Shown one piece after another: positions 62,440-64,000 of a stretch of 64,000 nucleotides of DNA (within the stretch, counting starts at the first letter, position 1; every line of letters starts with the position of its first letter). The notes beneath the pieces were generated by a model. That model was not told the origin of the DNA. It made no database searches and saw nothing but the letters and a program-made list of their open reading frames with translations. Origin of the DNA: Rhizobium sp. CF080 (GTDB taxonomy: Bacteria > Pseudomonadota > Alphaproteobacteria > Rhizobiales > Rhizobiaceae); assembly GCF_000282095.2 (NCBI RefSeq), contig NZ_AKKC02000004.1:186001-250000 (forward strand), in the 5' to 3' direction. The position numbers and the translations under genes are program-made.

Positions 62440-62919
62440 TTAGTTCAAACCGGCCTTGTCGAGGCCATAGAGCTTGTCTGCGGAGCCGGGCACGGCCTTG
62501 AAAGCAATGCTAGCACGGTTCCAGGCATTGATGATCATGATGGAAAAGGTGAGATCGGAAATTTCTTTCTCCGACAGCTGGCCGCGGACCCGCTCGTAGA
62601 GTTCGTCTGGAATTCCCCCTTCGGGCAGTTCGGTGACAGCCTCCGTCCAGGCGAGAGCGGCGCGTTCGCGCGGAATGAAGAGGTTTGATTCCCGCCAGAT
62701 GGCGACATGGTAGAGCCGCAATTCGCTCTCCCCATGGATCTTCGCTTCCTTGACATGCATGTCGAGGCAGAAGGCGCAGCCATTGATCTGTGAAGCCCGG
62801 ATGTTCACAAGATCGCGGATCTTCTGTTCGATCGCGCTGTCTTTCAAGGACATGCTCAGCTCAGAGATTTTCTTGAAGAACTCGGGCGATTGCTGGGCGT
62901 AGTTCAGGCGCTGGGTCAT
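62440..62919 (-). CDS. AhpD-like alkylhydroperoxidase / carboxymuconolactone decarboxylase family protein
   Basis: 159 residues, ATG 62919 after GGAGACGG. The active-site pattern is LVNIRASQINGCAFCLDMHVKEAKIHGE, with the Cys-x-x-Cys and the following His of AhpD-type peroxidases, and RAALAWTEAVTELPEGGIPDELYERV in the C-terminal helix. The expected role is peroxide or other thiol-linked detoxification. Upstream, two overlapping ATATCC/GGATAT repeats match the Rrf2 candidate operator, so Fe-S/redox-controlled expression is plausible. Confidence 0.9.
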   Translation of the reverse strand: MTQRLNYAQQSPEFFKKISELSMSLKDSAIEQKIRDLVNIRASQINGCAFCLDMHVKEAKIHGESELRLYHVAIWRESNLFIPRERAALAWTEAVTELPEGGIPDELYERVRGQLSEKEISDLTFSIMIINAWNRASIAFKAVPGSADKLYGLDKAGLN

Positions 62920-62955
62920 AACCGTCTCCTCTTTAATTAAGGACTCTTGATATCC

Positions 62956-62978
62956 TTATGGATATAAAATATCCGTAA
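62956..62978. promoter_or_regulatory. Candidate Rrf2 operator upstream of the AhpD-like operon
   Basis: TTATGGATAT-AAA-ATATCCGTAA is an almost perfect 10-base inverted repeat 36 bases upstream of the AhpD-like start, and it overlaps a second palindrome ATATCCTTATGGATAT (62950-62965). Its 15-base core matches the layout of the repeat upstream of the Rrf2 gene. It could also serve the divergent LysR gene. Confidence 0.5.
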
Positions 62979-63046
62979 TTGATGGACAGTAAAGCCCTCA
63001 TCGCTTAGGCTGGAGGCATAAGGCTTATGCGCAGAGGTATGAGAGA

Positions 63047-63982
63047 ATGGGGATGGACATCGTTTCTGCGTTGAAGACGTTTCTACGGGTCGCCGAGACG
63101 GGCTCCTTTTCGGCCGCGGCCATCGATCTCGGGCTCACACAACCCGCCGTCTCGCGACAGGTTTCGGCATTGGAAGACCATTTCAGCTCAAGGCTCCTGC
63201 ATCGCACGACAAACGCGGTCGCGCTGACTTTCGAAGGCGAGCAAATGATCCCGATGGCAATGAGAGTGATTGAGGCGGTCGATGCCCTCGGCGACACCAC
63301 ATGCCCCGAAGCGGCCATCGCGGCGGGAAAGGTCAGGCTGAGTTTGCCCGCCCCGCTCGCGCTCTACATGAGCGATCGTCTCCCTGTGCTGCTCAAGGCC
63401 TATCCGAAGCTGTCAGTTGAGCTGATCTGTCGCGAGGAGCCGTCGGATCTGGTCGCCGACGGTATCGACATCGAGATCCGCCTTGGAGATGTCGGCAACA
63501 GCGGGCTGATCTGCCGGCGTATCGGCTGGACGACAGCGTTTCTCGTCGCCGCACCTGAATATCTGCAAAGAAAGGGGGCACCTGGAACCCCGCAGGAAAT
63601 CGAGGGGCACGACTGCATCTGTTATAACCGTGGCGGCAACGGCCACTCCTGGTTCTTTTCGAACGGCTCGGATGAGGTTGCCGTGCGGGTTGCGCCCCGC
63701 CTAGGCGCGAACAATCCGGTCGCGGTTCGTCACGCCACGCTTGCGGGCAGCGGTCTTGCCATCCTGTCTCACATCCTCGTCAGTGCCGACATCGAGGCGA
63801 GAAGGCTGCTCAACGTGATGCCGGATTTTCCGCCTGTGCGGCTGCCGATCAACGTCGTTTATGCTTCCCGTCGCAATCTGCCACTGCGCGTGCGCACGGT
63901 CCTCGACTTCCTGATCGACGCCGTGCGGGAGGATGCACTCATGACGACGACCGAACGAGCTCCCTGCGGAGGGAACGGGTAA
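63047..63982 (+). CDS. LysR-family transcriptional regulator
   Basis: 311 residues, ATG 63047 (or ATG 63053). Helix-turn-helix ETGSFSAAAIDLGLTQPAVSRQVSALEDHFSSRLLHRTTNAVALT and the substrate-binding domain (GKVRLSLPAPLALYMSDRLPVLLKAYPKLSVEL, DIEIRLGDVGNSGLICRRIG) are complete. It is divergent from the AhpD/NmrA operon across a 127-base spacer holding the GGATAT repeats, so it may co-regulate that operon with the Rrf2 protein. Confidence 0.92.
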   Translation: MGMDIVSALKTFLRVAETGSFSAAAIDLGLTQPAVSRQVSALEDHFSSRLLHRTTNAVALTFEGEQMIPMAMRVIEAVDALGDTTCPEAAIAAGKVRLSLPAPLALYMSDRLPVLLKAYPKLSVELICREEPSDLVADGIDIEIRLGDVGNSGLICRRIGWTTAFLVAAPEYLQRKGAPGTPQEIEGHDCICYNRGGNGHSWFFSNGSDEVAVRVAPRLGANNPVAVRHATLAGSGLAILSHILVSADIEARRLLNVMPDFPPVRLPINVVYASRRNLPLRVRTVLDFLIDAVREDALMTTTERAPCGGNG

Positions 63983-64000
63983 ATCTACCGTGCGAATGGC

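Noticed and set aside
1..64000. CRISPR arrays, tRNA/rRNA genes, IS elements, integrase or attachment sites
   Set aside because: No regularly spaced repeats, cloverleaf sequences, transposase or integrase motifs were found in the window.

Overview
The window reads as Rhizobiaceae-type alphaproteobacterial DNA (Rhizobium/Agrobacterium/Neorhizobium/Ensifer group). The GC-rich coding, the SyrB-family protein at 34.6-35.0 kb, the GCG_CRPN small secreted protein, the DppC-DppD permease/ATPase fusion and the density of ABC uptake cassettes with LysR/GntR/AraC/Rrf2 regulators all fit. No rRNA, tRNA, CRISPR array, insertion sequence or replication/partition gene was seen. It looks like a catabolic and transport-rich part of a chromosome or secondary replicon.

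Layout. 0-8.1 kb: the end of a solute-binding protein, a dipeptide-type ABC importer, a Cys-type sulfatase, a GH3 hexosaminidase-like enzyme and, convergently, a formylglycine-generating enzyme (FGE). None of the enzymes has a visible signal peptide, so this looks like import and cytoplasmic desulfation/hydrolysis of a sulfated (amino)sugar, with the sulfatase-activating enzyme encoded alongside. 8.3-14.6 kb: a PycTM-like (DUF5706) membrane protein divergent from a two-gene unit, a secreted FecR-TPR-outer-membrane-barrel protein (1217 aa) overlapping a CHASE2 class III nucleotide cyclase. This is the most unusual part of the window. 14.7-17.4 kb: small membrane, secreted and hypothetical proteins, two of them behind EcfG-like promoter candidates.

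17.4-31.9 kb is an acidic-polysaccharide locus: an LbH acetyltransferase fused to a helical domain, an SMP-30/gluconolactonase-like protein, a FadR-type GntR regulator, a discoidin-like protein, a heparinase II/III-like lyase, a complete carbohydrate ABC importer (two permeases, MsmX-type ATPase, solute-binding protein), GH88 unsaturated glucuronyl hydrolase, a YesL-like protein and a DUF2264 protein. The lyase and GH88 lack signal peptides, so imported uronate-containing oligosaccharides are probably cleaved inside the cell. 31.9-35.0 kb: an SDR, a LysR regulator and two SyrB-like proteins. 35.4-39.7 kb: a tightly overlapping unit of ECF sigma factor, anti-sigma factor and periplasmic sensor, followed by DUF1800 and Tat-exported DUF1501 proteins.

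39.8-44.0 kb: a sulfonate-type ABC importer with an NtaA/SnaA-type flavin monooxygenase, preceded by a 19-codon overlapping leader ORF. 44.1-45.7 kb: an intact GGDEF-EAL protein. 45.9-51.3 kb: divergent oxidation genes (6PGDH-like dehydrogenase, aldehyde dehydrogenase, TctC-type binding protein, GMC oxidoreductase) plus a truncated second GMC gene. 51.4-59.8 kb: a five-gene translationally coupled siderophore-uptake operon ending in a DUF2218-siderophore-interacting protein, divergent from a TonB-dependent receptor and an AraC regulator. 60.0-64.0 kb: an Rrf2 regulator with four Cys, an MscS channel, an NmrA-like and an AhpD-like protein, and a LysR regulator. Matching GGATA/ATCC inverted repeats upstream of the Rrf2 gene and the AhpD-like gene suggest one regulon.

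Limits: all family assignments were made by eye from motifs and architecture. Start sites were chosen from Shine-Dalgarno spacing and overlaps, and operators and promoters are pattern matches only.
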